64,000 nt of DNA from Caryophanales bacterium (GCA_902362975.1 CABIYO010000009.1:1-64000); one strand, 5' to 3'; positions 17,906 through 27,488 are shown, counted from the first letter of the stretch. Numbers and translations are program-made. Notes: a model not told the origin generated them from the letters alone.

Positions 17906-18895
17906 ATGAAGAATAAACTCATTATTTTTAATGAAAAGATAGGTACTTACTTGATAAAATTTAGTTCCTTCATTAAAGAGTTTAAGTATTTAGTTGTTAT
18001 TTTCCTCATCTCAATTTTTATAATTTTGAATATGATTGAATATTTTAAATGGGATCGAGACTTTGGATTTGCAGATTTAATTAACGTCACGCTCGCGCTT
18101 TTAACGCTCACCGCAGTACGATATTCAAAGATTGCAGCCGAGAGCGCAAAAGAATCGACAGAACTCTCTAAACAATCAATATCTCATACAGAAGAACAAA
18201 CAAGAATGCTAGCAATTGATTTTGAAACCAAAAATAAACCAAAATTATTGCCTGATGAAAAAGTATTCCAATTTCCTCTATTCAAATTTCCTAAGCCAGA
18301 AGAAGATTTCGCACCAGGATTTTACGATGCTTTAAATTTATCCATAACTAATACATTTTATGGTCATGCATACAACGTCTCTGCATGGTTATATATAGAT
18401 GACAATAAAATTGATAGTTATTGTCATAAAGATACACCAAGATTCTATAAACAACATTTTAACGATGATTACTCTTTCAAAGTTTATAAAGGTATCGATG
18501 GAGAACCCATTATATTCTCAATATTTAATGATGCTGATTCAAGCTATGAAGAGAATACACTTGCTTCGCTATCTAAGAACATGTTAGTTACAAAATATAT
18601 TAATACTCATCCTGTCATTAAACACGGAGAAAATATTAAAATAGATGTCCCATTACATATTCACACAATCATCGGTGATACCTTATATGATCGAATTTCG
18701 AGAACTTCGCCTTTCACAAGCGATGATCTAGAACTTCATATTACCTATAAAACAAGTACAGATTTAGACAATAATGGTGTGCATATCAGAAAATACAAAG
18801 TGGATATCTCTCATCCTTACTTATCCGATAATCATCACATAAATTTCAGTATTAAATACAATTTTTTGAATGAAATATTTGAAAATCACTCATAA
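17906..18895 (+). CDS. Low-G+C membrane-anchored accessory protein, unknown
   Basis: A 329-residue protein with two N-terminal transmembrane segments (about 27-46 and 54-72), a short helical linker rich in Ser/Glu/Lys and a soluble C-terminal region of about 220 residues. I do not recognise a family. It is strongly AT-rich against the tail genes beside it, is transcribed away from attL, and follows a good AGGAGG site, so it is probably a lysogenic cargo gene. Two short N-terminal helices plus a cytoplasmic domain recall sensors or effectors of abortive infection, but nothing specific supports this. Confidence 0.75.
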   Translation: MKNKLIIFNEKIGTYLIKFSSFIKEFKYLVVIFLISIFIILNMIEYFKWDRDFGFADLINVTLALLTLTAVRYSKIAAESAKESTELSKQSISHTEEQTRMLAIDFETKNKPKLLPDEKVFQFPLFKFPKPEEDFAPGFYDALNLSITNTFYGHAYNVSAWLYIDDNKIDSYCHKDTPRFYKQHFNDDYSFKVYKGIDGEPIIFSIFNDADSSYEENTLASLSKNMLVTKYINTHPVIKHGENIKIDVPLHIHTIIGDTLYDRISRTSPFTSDDLELHITYKTSTDLDNNGVHIRKYKVDISHPYLSDNHHINFSIKYNFLNEIFENHS

Positions 18896-18975
18896 TATTT
18901 CTCACTCTAATTGTTCATGATTAGTACTCGATCCTACAATTCCCATTTGATATATGCTCAAATCGAGGTGATAAG

Positions 18976-19188
18976 ATGCCAATTAGTAGGAAGATAAAAG
19001 CAAGTGACGAGATGCTTACTTGGATTCATAGAGAGTTAGTGCGGAATACGTTTGATCCCACTCTCGTCTTCAGCATCGAGAAAATTCTCATGTATAAAGT
19101 GCTGCTTCATATTCGAGCGAACGGCGAGTTTTATGCCCAGTGGATGCACCACGGCGGAAGGCTGAGTCGCAAAAAAACTTTGCAATAA
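18976..19188 (+). CDS. Small phage-end protein, unknown
   Basis: A 70-residue basic protein (begins MPISRKIKASDEMLTWIHRE) with a good GAGGTGATAAG site. It sits between the cargo gene and the late-operon terminator and points toward the lysis genes. No family recognised. Confidence 0.6.
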   Translation: MPISRKIKASDEMLTWIHRELVRNTFDPTLVFSIEKILMYKVLLHIRANGEFYAQWMHHGGRLSRKKTLQ

Positions 19189-19217
19189 AAAAGACCCCGC
19201 TCGATTTTTGAGCGGGG
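19189..19217 (-). terminator. Terminator of the prophage late operon
   Basis: An 8-bp perfect G+C-rich stem (CCCCGCTC 19195-19202, GAGCGGGG 19210-19217) is followed by TCTTTTTT on the minus strand, immediately after the holin gene. Confidence 0.9.
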
Positions 19218-19222
19218 CTTCG

Positions 19223-19462
19223 TCATTGGTTCTTCAATTCATCTAAATACAACTGAGCCTTTTGGGCCTTTCTTGTGATGTTGCTGTTCTTCCACCACAC
19301 CCACACGATACCTAAAAAAGTGACCACACCCGAAAAAGCCGTCGCGATTTCTTCTTCTGAGAACGGCAATGGGTTTATCCCTTTCGAAATCAAGAACAAG
19401 TTGAGAAGTCCATACAATGGGACGATTAAACGTAGCAACGCCGCTATAATTGGATTCTGCAT
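19223..19462 (-). CDS. Holin (SPP1 family)
   Basis: A 79-residue protein with two hydrophobic segments (about 8-26 and 42-58) separated by NPLPFSEEEI and followed by WWKNSNITRKAQ, the pattern of SPP1-type holins. It should form the membrane lesion that releases the amidase. It overlaps the end of the amidase gene by one base. Confidence 0.9.
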   Translation of the reverse strand: MQNPIIAALLRLIVPLYGLLNLFLISKGINPLPFSEEEIATAFSGVVTFLGIVWVWWKNSNITRKAQKAQLYLDELKNQ

Positions 19463-20376
19463 CAGATTTCCTCCACGTTGATTTTTTTAGCGTTTTTCTT
19501 CAGTGCATCTGAAACCGAAAGCACAATCCCTTCGTCAGCAGAGAACGCACCGACTTGTTTCCCATCCACAACCACTCGCTTGAGCTTGTGTTTTGGTTTG
19601 ACGGTAGTCGGTTTAAGCTTTTTTGTCGGGACTGGATCGAACGTGAAGTTTTTCCCGCTTTGCGATGGCAGCCATTCGCCACCGCTCAAATGGTACCACC
19701 CATTCTTGTTCGCGTAGACATGGCGTTTCTCATCCTTCTTGACAACGGATGGCAATTGCGTTTTCCAATCTGGACGGGCATACGCTTGGACGTCCCGTAG
19801 CATCGTTACCGTTCCGATTTTGACTGCAGCTGCAGATGGTTTAATGAGTGATGGCGTCGGCTTGAGCTTCGCTTTCAAATCGTTGACGAGATCGTCCCAT
19901 TCCTTCCCAATCGTCTTGAGTGCGTTCACCGGATCTGTGCGACGGTTTGGGTCGAGTTTGAAATGACCCGTGAAATCGTGGATTTCGAGGTTGTACGTCT
20001 TCATCCATCCGGCGATGATGTCGACATAATTCCGATACGCATTAAGTGTCCGCTCCTTGTCGTCGAAATAGCAGAGCTCGATACCGAGCGCGATGTCGTT
20101 CGCATCGTCCCCAAACTGCTTATTGTCGCTAGTGACATCATAGATGACGTGCCATGCCTTTTCGTTGAGCGGAACCAATTCAATGGCTTCTTCGTCATCG
20201 ACGAATACGTGAGCGCTCTGTGAAAATTCGTTATACGTGCGACGGTAGTAATCTGCATTGTTGCGAGCGGTCGAGTTTTTGTTTCCCGTGTCATGGCCGA
20301 CGACAAAACCGACCTTCAATAGCTTCGCACCCGAGCGGCGCTTACCGATGGGTAGATGTTCTTTTTTATATTGCAT
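19462..20376 (-). CDS. N-acetylmuramoyl-L-alanine amidase endolysin
   Basis: A 304-residue endolysin. The Amidase_2 domain (about 15-165) has zinc-ligand candidates His28 (VVGHDTGN), the SAHVFVDD histidine and FTGHFKLDPNRRTDP with the third histidine. Residues about 185-250 look like an SH3-type wall-binding domain, and the tail (about 255-304) may be a second binding module. No signal peptide, so export depends on the holin. The ATG follows GGGAGGG. Confidence 0.92.
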   Translation of the reverse strand: MQYKKEHLPIGKRRSGAKLLKVGFVVGHDTGNKNSTARNNADYYRRTYNEFSQSAHVFVDDEEAIELVPLNEKAWHVIYDVTSDNKQFGDDANDIALGIELCYFDDKERTLNAYRNYVDIIAGWMKTYNLEIHDFTGHFKLDPNRRTDPVNALKTIGKEWDDLVNDLKAKLKPTPSLIKPSAAAVKIGTVTMLRDVQAYARPDWKTQLPSVVKKDEKRHVYANKNGWYHLSGGEWLPSQSGKNFTFDPVPTKKLKPTTVKPKHKLKRVVVDGKQVGAFSADEGIVLSVSDALKKNAKKINVEEI

Positions 20377-20391
20377 GATATTTCCCTCCCA

Positions 20392-20847
20392 TTATTGGAA
20401 AAATTGATAGAGCGCGGTGATGACCGCCGCCGCTCCCGTCCAGACAATGCCGGCCCATTTCCAGAAACCGTCCCACCATGAACGGCGGGTCGTCTCCTTC
20501 TCTTTCTCTAAATCTGCCGCGGTCTCGCGCTCGCTTCTCAAAATCCCGAGCAACTCCCGGTTTTGGTCCGTCACGTGAGAGAGCACCGCTTGTGTCTCTC
20601 CTGATTTCGTGGCAAAGTCCGTCCGGAGCGAGTTGACGTTCTGCGTCAGTCCATCGACTTTGACGTTCGTCTCCGTCTGCGCCTTGCCGTGCGATGTCAA
20701 CTTGTCGCCGATCTCGTGCAAAAAGAGCCAGATGTTCTTGTCCTCTTCCATCAGTTCCTTGTGACCGCCTTCAAGTGCCTTCACCCGTGCGGGAAGGTCT
20801 TCAAGTTTCCCGACACGTTCCTCCAATCGTCCCATTCGTTCTGACAT
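20392..20847 (-). CDS. XhlA-like coiled-coil membrane protein of the lysis module
   Basis: About 151 residues: a long predicted coiled coil (about 1-125) and one C-terminal transmembrane segment (WAGIVWTGAAAVITALYQF). This resembles XhlA/haemolysin-type proteins encoded beside phage holins. The start chosen is 8 nt after CGGAGGTG; the upstream in-frame TTG overlaps that site. Confidence 0.7.
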   Translation of the reverse strand: MSERMGRLEERVGKLEDLPARVKALEGGHKELMEEDKNIWLFLHEIGDKLTSHGKAQTETNVKVDGLTQNVNSLRTDFATKSGETQAVLSHVTDQNRELLGILRSERETAADLEKEKETTRRSWWDGFWKWAGIVWTGAAAVITALYQFFQ

Positions 20848-20940
20848 GTCTTTCACCTCCGATTCACTCAAATCCGATGACCCCCTTTGTAACGTTGTTG
20901 TGCTGTATATAAAGCGTGTGCGTAGGTGTGGTGAAAATAG

Positions 20941-20963
20941 AAAGAGCGCCCTTGTGGACGCTC
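20941..20963 (-). terminator. Hairpin between tail and lysis genes
   Basis: GAGCGCCC-TTGT-GGACGCTC (20944-20963) gives an 8-bp stem followed by TTTCT on the minus strand. The T-run is short, so termination is probably partial. Confidence 0.5.
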
Positions 20964-20970
20964 ATCCCTA

Positions 20971-21102
20971 TTATTCTTCTGCAAGTTCTGGTACGCCAGA
21001 TTCGACGAGGATTTCTTTGACCGCTGGTTTGAGCGATGAAGGAACCTCTGCGAACGTCAATTTACCAAGGATGATACGTTGTGCAAGTAGTAATGCCATC
21101 AT
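20971..21102 (-). CDS. Small CD1375-like phage protein
   Basis: A 43-residue protein, MMALLLAQRIILGKLTFAEV then a conserved-looking ...LKPAVKEILVESGVPEL. Tiny proteins of this pattern follow the fibre genes in many Firmicute phages. The ATG follows AAAGGAGGTGAGGAT. Function unknown. Confidence 0.7.
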   Translation of the reverse strand: MMALLLAQRIILGKLTFAEVPSSLKPAVKEILVESGVPELAEE

Positions 21103-21152
21103 ATCCTCACCTCCTTTCCCTCCAATTGCGAGACGTAACAAAAATCCCCGGA

Positions 21153-21569
21153 TCATGGCATCGTCGTGACGATCATCTCGGTGACGACATCTTCTAAAAA
21201 CTGATACTGATCGGCGAGTGCTTGATTTTGAAGCCGCAACATTTGATTATCCCGTTCGAGCGCCAATACTTTTTCGTCTACAGTCGGCTCAACGGGTTGT
21301 GGTTCGGGAGCTTGTCCCGCCTCGACCCATTCACCATTCTGCCATCGCGCCTTGTAGTAGCTCGGCGGCTGTTTTTCCACACAATCCTCTGGCACGTCAT
21401 AGACGGCGATCGTTTGAATCTCTTTATAAGGTTTTGGACGGATTACATTTCCCTGTTCGTCCGTGTACGGGTCCGGCGTGACCTCTACCTCCTGCTCCTC
21501 GTAGCGAGGATATAGGATGACCGGTTCGAGGTAATAGCCGTCACTATCAATCTTGTAAACTTGTTTCAT
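21153..21569 (-). CDS. Tail-fibre-associated protein (XkdW-like)
   Basis: A 138-residue protein: an N-terminal beta-rich part (YKIDSDGYYLEPV), a Pro/Glu-rich linker and a C-terminal coiled coil (about 95-130). Its place directly after the fibre gene and its layout match fibre-associated or chaperone proteins of Bacillus phages. The ATG lies 8 nt after AAAGGGG. Confidence 0.6.
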   Translation of the reverse strand: MKQVYKIDSDGYYLEPVILYPRYEEQEVEVTPDPYTDEQGNVIRPKPYKEIQTIAVYDVPEDCVEKQPPSYYKARWQNGEWVEAGQAPEPQPVEPTVDEKVLALERDNQMLRLQNQALADQYQFLEDVVTEMIVTTMP

Positions 21570-21583
21570 GTTGATCACCCCTT

Positions 21584-23593
21584 TTAATTGGTCGGGAACG
21601 TGAGCCCGTCAAGCGACACGAACCCGTTTCCGTTTGATCCGATGGACTGCTCGACATAGACGCCCCCACCTGTGTCGATGGACAAGCGGTACACGTTCCC
21701 GTTGATGCCGTTCGCCATGATGTAGGTGTTCTTTATCGGACGGAATCCAGCAGGTAGTGTGAATGCGATGGCAGGTAGTGTTCCGGATTTCATTGCACCG
21801 CTTAACCGCACCGATCCCGATGCATCAATTGCATAGCGGGGCGTTTGGTTCGCGTCGAAGGCGGCCCAGCTGTTCTGAAGCGTGGCGTTGACCCATTGAA
21901 GTCTGAGGTTGTTTTTAATCGCCGTCGATAGTTCGACATGAAGTTCGACGTAATCGGTACTTATGACGGACGGGGTTGCTCCGTCTGAAGGTTCGGCTGC
22001 CGTTAGAAAATGAACAAACCCACCATCATCAATGTAGCTTGACATCAATGAGGTCGAAAATGTTAATTTACTCACTGTTGCGAGTGTGTGCTCTGCAGCA
22101 CTAGCCCATGTTGACGTATTCTTATTCCAGATATACATTTTAGCCTTATTTCCGGTCGGACTTGAACCAAATCCCCACCAGTTAAAAGTAAGTTTGCTAA
22201 TATTTGTTTTCAACCACGCCACTTTATCCGCTGTCGTCAAACCTGGAATAGCTCCATAGGTGCGCTGGACGTGTTCGATGAGGTCGAAGGAAAAACGTTG
22301 TTGCGTTTGTTCTCCGCTGACAGACGTTGTATGCGTGATTAAAGTACCGTCAATCGACATCAAGCTATTGTAATTAGACTGAATGAACTCTCCCCATGAT
22401 TGCACTGGTGTGCCTAGTCCGGCAGATACTCGACTTCCTGCGTAATGTGGATTCGCTGTTGTTGAACCTGCCACTTTCCCAACGAAGTTCGCCGTTCCAC
22501 TAGTCGTGAATTTATTACCCATGACCGCGTTGGCTAGAACATTGTCGTCGGTGAGTTTACGCCACGGTTGCCAAACGCCGTTTAGCCTAGTTCGAAAATA
22601 AGTGTCTCTTCCTTCTGATTGCGAAAACAACTGAAGCACATTGTTTGACGAGTCTCGCTGAATAACCTGAAGGAATCCAAAGCTTTTCGGAACATTAAGA
22701 GTTGATCCGGTAACAGTGTAGAATCCAGAATTTGTTGCCTGATCTGCGTCGTCGGGCGACAAAGTAAGGTTTCTGCCGTCATTTAAAGTTAACTTCCACT
22801 TCTGCGCGTTATCTAGCGCAGCTTTGTCACCAGATGACATGAGACCATTTGATGATGTTGTGGCAACCGCAGTGGTCGCAATCTCGACCCATGACGACCA
22901 TGATCCGGTGTAAATCTTGTAACGGATGTAAAGGCGATCCGTGTTCTTGTTGTGGGCGAGCTGTGTCGATTCCGTGCCTTGCTTCATGACAAACAATGCA
23001 TAATAGACGGGGCTACCTGTTGCGGTCGGGTTGTTTGATGCGACACCTGCAGTGTAGTAATGCCCCGCATTTGTCGCGGCGTTGAAGTCAGTGATCTGTG
23101 TCGCATCCCCGTTATCCTGTGTCAGTTTCACGAGCTGGGCGCCGTCCCACTTGGTCCGTTCCGCACCCGTGATATGACGTGTCGTGTCGCCTGTGTGAGA
23201 GTCGAGAATCGACTTCACTTCGTTGATTGCTCCGGTCACGCTCGACTTTGCCATCGTTGTGAGCGATGCGAGCGAACCGACTTTGACGTCCGTGGCCAGG
23301 TCGTTGTTCGTGATCGAACCGTCCGTGATTTGACCGGAACCGATGGCGGGGAGTTGGGAAGCGGTCAGTTTGCCGTCACTTCCGAGCGTGGCCAGACCGT
23401 TCGCCGCCGCAATCTTTTCATTGTGAATCGAATTCAGCTGTAATTCTTGGACCGCATAATAGGTCGTGTACATGAACCAGTTCCACCAAGCGGCAGGCGG
23501 TTTCTCGGAGACTTGCCATCCCGTATCGATTTTTGACTGTGGCGGTTTGACACCGGCTGCTTTCCATTCTGGCAACGCTTTTGAATAAGGCAT
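21584..23593 (-). CDS. Tail fibre / receptor-binding protein with pyocin-knob repeats
   Basis: A 669-residue fibre. The N-terminal about 100 residues (WQVSEKPPAAWWNWF) attach to the baseplate. At least two pyocin-knob-like repeats follow (GDATQITDFNAATNAGHYY ... and a second NSGFYTVTG ... copy), then a long beta-rich region that probably trimerises and binds the host surface. It should set host range. Some stretches are AT-richer than the flanks, as expected for exchanged fibre modules. Confidence 0.85.
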   Translation of the reverse strand: MPYSKALPEWKAAGVKPPQSKIDTGWQVSEKPPAAWWNWFMYTTYYAVQELQLNSIHNEKIAAANGLATLGSDGKLTASQLPAIGSGQITDGSITNNDLATDVKVGSLASLTTMAKSSVTGAINEVKSILDSHTGDTTRHITGAERTKWDGAQLVKLTQDNGDATQITDFNAATNAGHYYTAGVASNNPTATGSPVYYALFVMKQGTESTQLAHNKNTDRLYIRYKIYTGSWSSWVEIATTAVATTSSNGLMSSGDKAALDNAQKWKLTLNDGRNLTLSPDDADQATNSGFYTVTGSTLNVPKSFGFLQVIQRDSSNNVLQLFSQSEGRDTYFRTRLNGVWQPWRKLTDDNVLANAVMGNKFTTSGTANFVGKVAGSTTANPHYAGSRVSAGLGTPVQSWGEFIQSNYNSLMSIDGTLITHTTSVSGEQTQQRFSFDLIEHVQRTYGAIPGLTTADKVAWLKTNISKLTFNWWGFGSSPTGNKAKMYIWNKNTSTWASAAEHTLATVSKLTFSTSLMSSYIDDGGFVHFLTAAEPSDGATPSVISTDYVELHVELSTAIKNNLRLQWVNATLQNSWAAFDANQTPRYAIDASGSVRLSGAMKSGTLPAIAFTLPAGFRPIKNTYIMANGINGNVYRLSIDTGGGVYVEQSIGSNGNGFVSLDGLTFPTN

Positions 23594-23607
23594 GATTCAA
23601 CCTCCTT

Positions 23608-24252
23608 TTAGATTGGTAAATCAATTTCGTTCTCTGGATCATAGGCATCGCCAAGGGTTCCACCCGTTGATTGGTCAAGCGGGGCGAATCCGGCGTTGAC
23701 GTCCGTCTCTGATGTGTTGGTCTGTGAAGAGAACGAGAACGTCCCGACGACTTGCACTACCGTGACCCGAACACCTGCCCCGACCACCTTCTGGGCGATC
23801 TGCCCAAACTGACGGACGGTCAATCCGGAAGCGTTCAGCACGTTGAGCGGTAGCCCTGTGACCGAGAGTGCGGCGGGCTCGGCATCGATGGGATGATTGT
23901 AAAGCGGAATGATCTCGAAGTTGTCCGGCGTGGTGTTCAACGATTTTGACAGGGCATTGAGTACGCTGTTGAAGGTGCCGTTTGACAAGTTTTGAGCGAC
24001 ACGAGCACGAATCAAGATTCGCATGACTTCGTCCGTCGCCTGTCCTCGCGCCTGTCCGATACCTTGTCCGATCAAGTCGAGTGTCGTGCCCTCTGCCTGG
24101 TTGACGTCACGCCATTGTTCAATCTTTTCGAGCGTCCGATTGAGTTCGTCCAGCTCTCCAGATAGGATGACCAACAGTTTGCCGACGTTGCTGTTCGGGT
24201 TTTTGGTATAGGCATCTGTGAGCCGTCTGAACATGTTAAGGAATACACCCAT
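23608..24252 (-). CDS. Baseplate/tail protein (P2 gpI / YmfQ-like)
   Basis: A 214-residue protein between the fibre gene and baseplate J. The N-terminal half is helical and describes a wedge-type protein (LDLIGQGIGQARGQATDEVM), and the C-terminus is Thr/Ser-rich. Position after baseplate J is that of gpI in P2-like and XkdU-type genes. Confidence 0.75.
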   Translation of the reverse strand: MGVFLNMFRRLTDAYTKNPNSNVGKLLVILSGELDELNRTLEKIEQWRDVNQAEGTTLDLIGQGIGQARGQATDEVMRILIRARVAQNLSNGTFNSVLNALSKSLNTTPDNFEIIPLYNHPIDAEPAALSVTGLPLNVLNASGLTVRQFGQIAQKVVGAGVRVTVVQVVGTFSFSSQTNTSETDVNAGFAPLDQSTGGTLGDAYDPENEIDLPI

Positions 24253-24253
24253 A

Positions 24254-25423
24254 TCAAATCACCGTCACTTTGCTCGGGGATGTCTGGGCGACCTCGTTCG
24301 GTTGAATGACGATGTTCGACGTGCCGAGCGTTCCAGACGTCTTGCCGATTCTAATTTGAGCATCGACCACACCAGGCACTTCAAAGACCTTGCGTGTCAA
24401 TTGCGAAATGATGACATCGTCTCCCATTTGGGAACCGATATAGATAGTCCCATCGTTAGCGGTACCGCCGATGACCTTCACGACCTCGTCTTGTACCCGA
24501 GCGACCCCGTCAACAGGGAAGGCGACACTCGTTGAAATGTCGACCTCGACATAAATCGGCACCTCGACCGCATAATCAAACTTGATGATCTGCGCCTGTC
24601 CAGAATCGTCATAGACTGTATGAAGCTCCGCCCCCATCGGTTCGATGCCTGCAGTCAATTTCGAGAAGATGGCTTCGGCTATGTCCGCCCCGTTTCCACC
24701 TAGTGCATAGACATGGATGGATTTCGGGTTGTTACCGTTCACGACAGTATTTTCGTGGTTCACGATGACTGTCGCCGCCCGAACACCTGGCACATTGATC
24801 ACTGCAGCACGAATGGCGTTTGCTGTACCATAACCATTGGCGGCGGAAGAATCGAGCATCCGATTCAAAAATTCTGGGTCGGTCTCATAGTCCCGACCAC
24901 CTGTCGCCGCTTGCGTGTTGGTGACGGTCAGTACGTCGGCATCGGGTTCTGCCTGTACCGTGATAGTATCAGCAGGAACGTTACCGACGACGCCGACGTC
25001 GACACATACCGCTTCTCCGGTCCCCGTTCCACCCACAGAGAGCGTGACATCCTCTGTCAATTCAAAATAGATGTCGTTCTCGGTCGTGTATTGTTTTCCT
25101 GCGGGGATTGTAAAGTTTGGTGTTCCTGTGAAGGACAGCTCGACGATAGACGCCTGTTCCAAGTTTCGGCTCGTATTGAAGAAAACCGAAAGATTATCCA
25201 TCTGTACGCCTTCCGCCTTCGTGATGAATCCCGAGTTGTACACCTTCTCTGCGAGTTCCCACGTTTTACCGAGAAACCAAGCAAAGAGTCGAATCAAGAT
25301 GCCGAGCGGAGAACGCTCTGTCGTATTGATGTCGTCACCGAACAGCTCCCTCGCCTTGACCTCCATGTCGTCATAAAGTTCAGCATAGGTCTTTCGTTTA
25401 AATCCGTTTCGATCTAACGCCAT
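24254..25423 (-). CDS. Baseplate J-like protein (XkdT family)
   Basis: A 389-residue baseplate wedge protein. The N-terminus (KTYAELYDDMEVKARELFG) and the central AVCVDVGVVGNVPADTIT and GGRDYETDPEFLNRM motifs are typical for gpJ/XkdT. It joins the gp25-like protein to the fibre network. The start overlaps the end of the gp25-like gene by one base. Confidence 0.93.
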   Translation of the reverse strand: MALDRNGFKRKTYAELYDDMEVKARELFGDDINTTERSPLGILIRLFAWFLGKTWELAEKVYNSGFITKAEGVQMDNLSVFFNTSRNLEQASIVELSFTGTPNFTIPAGKQYTTENDIYFELTEDVTLSVGGTGTGEAVCVDVGVVGNVPADTITVQAEPDADVLTVTNTQAATGGRDYETDPEFLNRMLDSSAANGYGTANAIRAAVINVPGVRAATVIVNHENTVVNGNNPKSIHVYALGGNGADIAEAIFSKLTAGIEPMGAELHTVYDDSGQAQIIKFDYAVEVPIYVEVDISTSVAFPVDGVARVQDEVVKVIGGTANDGTIYIGSQMGDDVIISQLTRKVFEVPGVVDAQIRIGKTSGTLGTSNIVIQPNEVAQTSPSKVTVI

Positions 25424-25776
25424 TAAATCTCCACCTCCTCAATCGTGATGGTATCGCCATCGGCTTTCTGCAATACCAATGACACACTCATCGAACGGAC
25501 GACTTTATCAAAGACGAGCGCCAAATTATCCACCGAAACAATCCGTGTGTCGTCGGTCGCCGCCTCGATGATGGATGCTCGTACTTCTTCCTCGTTATAC
25601 GGCTTGCTCTCGAACGGATCCCGATACATACCGAAATCCTCGTTCAAGAACCACTCGCCTCGAGCGGTTTGCATCGTCATCTGGACCGAGTGGGCGAGTT
25701 CCTCGTCACCTTGAATCATGGCGAATTCACCCGCCGAGATGACGATGTCGCCGTTCTGCATTTTCAATGTCCTCAT
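25423..25776 (-). CDS. gp25-like baseplate protein (XkdS / W gp25 family)
   Basis: A 117-residue baseplate protein with the lysozyme-like gp25 pattern (MTMQTARGEWFLNEDFGM) used in initiating sheath assembly. It lies directly before baseplate J. Confidence 0.88.
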   Translation of the reverse strand: MRTLKMQNGDIVISAGEFAMIQGDEELAHSVQMTMQTARGEWFLNEDFGMYRDPFESKPYNEEEVRASIIEAATDDTRIVSVDNLALVFDKVVRSMSVSLVLQKADGDTITIEEVEI

Positions 25777-25778
25777 CC

Positions 25779-26234
25779 TTACACCCCCAATATCCCGAGA
25801 ATGACCGCATCTCGAACGTCATGCATCCGATGACTGTCTGGGTCGAACGCTTGCTTTTGCAGGTTATCCATCGCCCGCTCCGAGAATCCGACGAATACGA
25901 TGTCACCCGCCTGCAGATGAGGCGTGAGCACGAATGCATCCTTGAAGGTCACGCTTGTGTTGCTGGCATTGACCGACCCCTCTGTCACCGAGATACCCGA
26001 GATGGACGTGTTGGCTGCGCTTTTCATCTTGTACCGCATCCCGAGGACGGGAGCCCTCTCGATCATCGGATATTTTTCAGTCGCCCCGTTCTTGTCGACG
26101 GACAGGAACAACAGCTCGACGTCCGCCTCCTCATCGTTCGGGTAGTAGCGAATCACACGAGCGGGAGCCATCGTATGGATGGATAGGGAAACCCGACGAA
26201 GTAAAGCGTCGAAGAATCTTGTATCGTTCGCCAT
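25779..26234 (-). CDS. Membrane-puncturing spike protein, gp138-N-like
   Basis: A 151-residue beta-rich protein. The C-terminal VFVGFSERAMDNLQ ... HRMHDVRDAVILG matches the N-terminal domain family of phi92 gp138, the central spike. Conserved position between the hub and gp25-like genes. Confidence 0.8.
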   Translation of the reverse strand: MANDTRFFDALLRRVSLSIHTMAPARVIRYYPNDEEADVELLFLSVDKNGATEKYPMIERAPVLGMRYKMKSAANTSISGISVTEGSVNASNTSVTFKDAFVLTPHLQAGDIVFVGFSERAMDNLQKQAFDPDSHRMHDVRDAVILGILGV

Positions 26235-27121
26235 TAGACCACCTCGATCTCTGTGTAAAAATCATTTCCGGATGCGACGTGCTTCCCTTTTCTAGTGCGG
26301 TATCGACCGTTCGCCGTCTTGGACTTCACATCGATGACGCTCGCCGTGGTGATGCGATGCTGGAGCAGGCACTTCATCGTGTAGCCCTTCGAGTCATCGT
26401 TCTCGAACGGTTCTGGAGAGCCGAGCAATCCTGTCGACTCTTGGAGCGTGAACCGCTCATCAAATCCGTCCTTCAAAGGTCTGATGACGAGCCTTCCCCG
26501 TCGATAGTAGATGATGGAACCACAATCTCTCACGACCTCTTCCAAGTTGTTGAGGATGAGGCCCGTGACGACATAGCCCTTCTTGTAAATCTTGTTCCGG
26601 ACAAGTTTCGGAGCGGATGCCAGCTTGATACCGAGCACCGAGACGAGCTTCTTGATGATGACGTCCGCTTTCGTGTTCGCCTTGAAGCTAATCTGCATCT
26701 TTTGGGTTTTGCTCTGCCCTTTCTTGGCTCCGGATGTGTACTTCTCGGCAGGGTCAGCGGTCTTGGTCGTCACTTTGATTCGTGAATAGTCCTCGCCTTC
26801 CAATACATAGACGGTCGTAATCTTGTTGACCCCCTCGGAACGTGTGAGAGCACGTGAGACGACGCCAGAGGCGATGACCCCGACGTCCCCTCGATACCCG
26901 GCTTGAACCGTGCAAAGGATGCCCCGTTTGATTCTGGCCACGCTGTCGTCGGAGAGATTATAGATTTCAACCTTGCTCTCGTTCGGCTTCGAATCATCAT
27001 CAAATGGCACCTCGAAACGGATTTCAAGCCCTTGTTCTCCCTCGCTCGAATAGGTCGCCTTGTAACTGCCGGAATCAAACATCACTTTCTTGACTCGTCC
27101 GAACAACTGTCGGTCACTCAT
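26234..27121 (-). CDS. Baseplate hub protein (XkdQ/gpD-like)
   Basis: A 295-residue protein, probably the hub that carries the spike (functional analogue of T4 gp27 and P2 gpD). The N-terminal half (LEIRFEVPFDDD, VEIYNLSDDSVARI) has the barrel pattern of such hubs. It overlaps the spike gene by one base and the plug-like gene by eight. Confidence 0.78.
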   Translation of the reverse strand: MSDRQLFGRVKKVMFDSGSYKATYSSEGEQGLEIRFEVPFDDDSKPNESKVEIYNLSDDSVARIKRGILCTVQAGYRGDVGVIASGVVSRALTRSEGVNKITTVYVLEGEDYSRIKVTTKTADPAEKYTSGAKKGQSKTQKMQISFKANTKADVIIKKLVSVLGIKLASAPKLVRNKIYKKGYVVTGLILNNLEEVVRDCGSIIYYRRGRLVIRPLKDGFDERFTLQESTGLLGSPEPFENDDSKGYTMKCLLQHRITTASVIDVKSKTANGRYRTRKGKHVASGNDFYTEIEVV

Positions 27122-27488
27122 CGTCTGATTCCTCCACTGTCGCCCCGTCGAGGATATAGAGGAACACCGATTCGTTCATGTTCTCGAACGTGATTCGTGT
27201 CGCCTCCATACCGATGTCGAGCGGGATCAGTGTCGGTGCGGGGATGTCATACCGAGGGATGTTCTCCCAAAGTGGGCGACCGAGTATCAACTTCTCTCCG
27301 AGAACAATCGGCACGTCCTCCCCGTCGTCACCGATCTTGTAAAGATGGACGGTAAAGAAGTCGCCTGTCTCGTTGTAATCGAACTGCAGCACGAATGTTT
27401 CCTCATAGAAATCAATCTCGAAGCGCTCGGATATTTCGGTCTTGTCAAATTCGACGATGTCATAGACCTCACTTGCGTTCACGATCAT
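27114..27488 (-). CDS. Baseplate plug-like protein
   Basis: A 124-residue acidic beta-rich protein (FEIDFYEETFVLQFDYNE). It matches the size and position of the small plug proteins coded between the LysM protein and hub in Gram-positive myoviruses. Family assignment is tentative. Confidence 0.6.
   Translation of the reverse strand: MIVNASEVYDIVEFDKTEISERFEIDFYEETFVLQFDYNETGDFFTVHLYKIGDDGEDVPIVLGEKLILGRPLWENIPRYDIPAPTLIPLDIGMEATRITFENMNESVFLYILDGATVEESDDE

Noticed and set aside
24713..25417. A 234-codon open frame on the plus strand opposite the baseplate J gene
   Set aside because: It is the complement of a strongly supported conserved gene, has odd residue use and no ribosome site.
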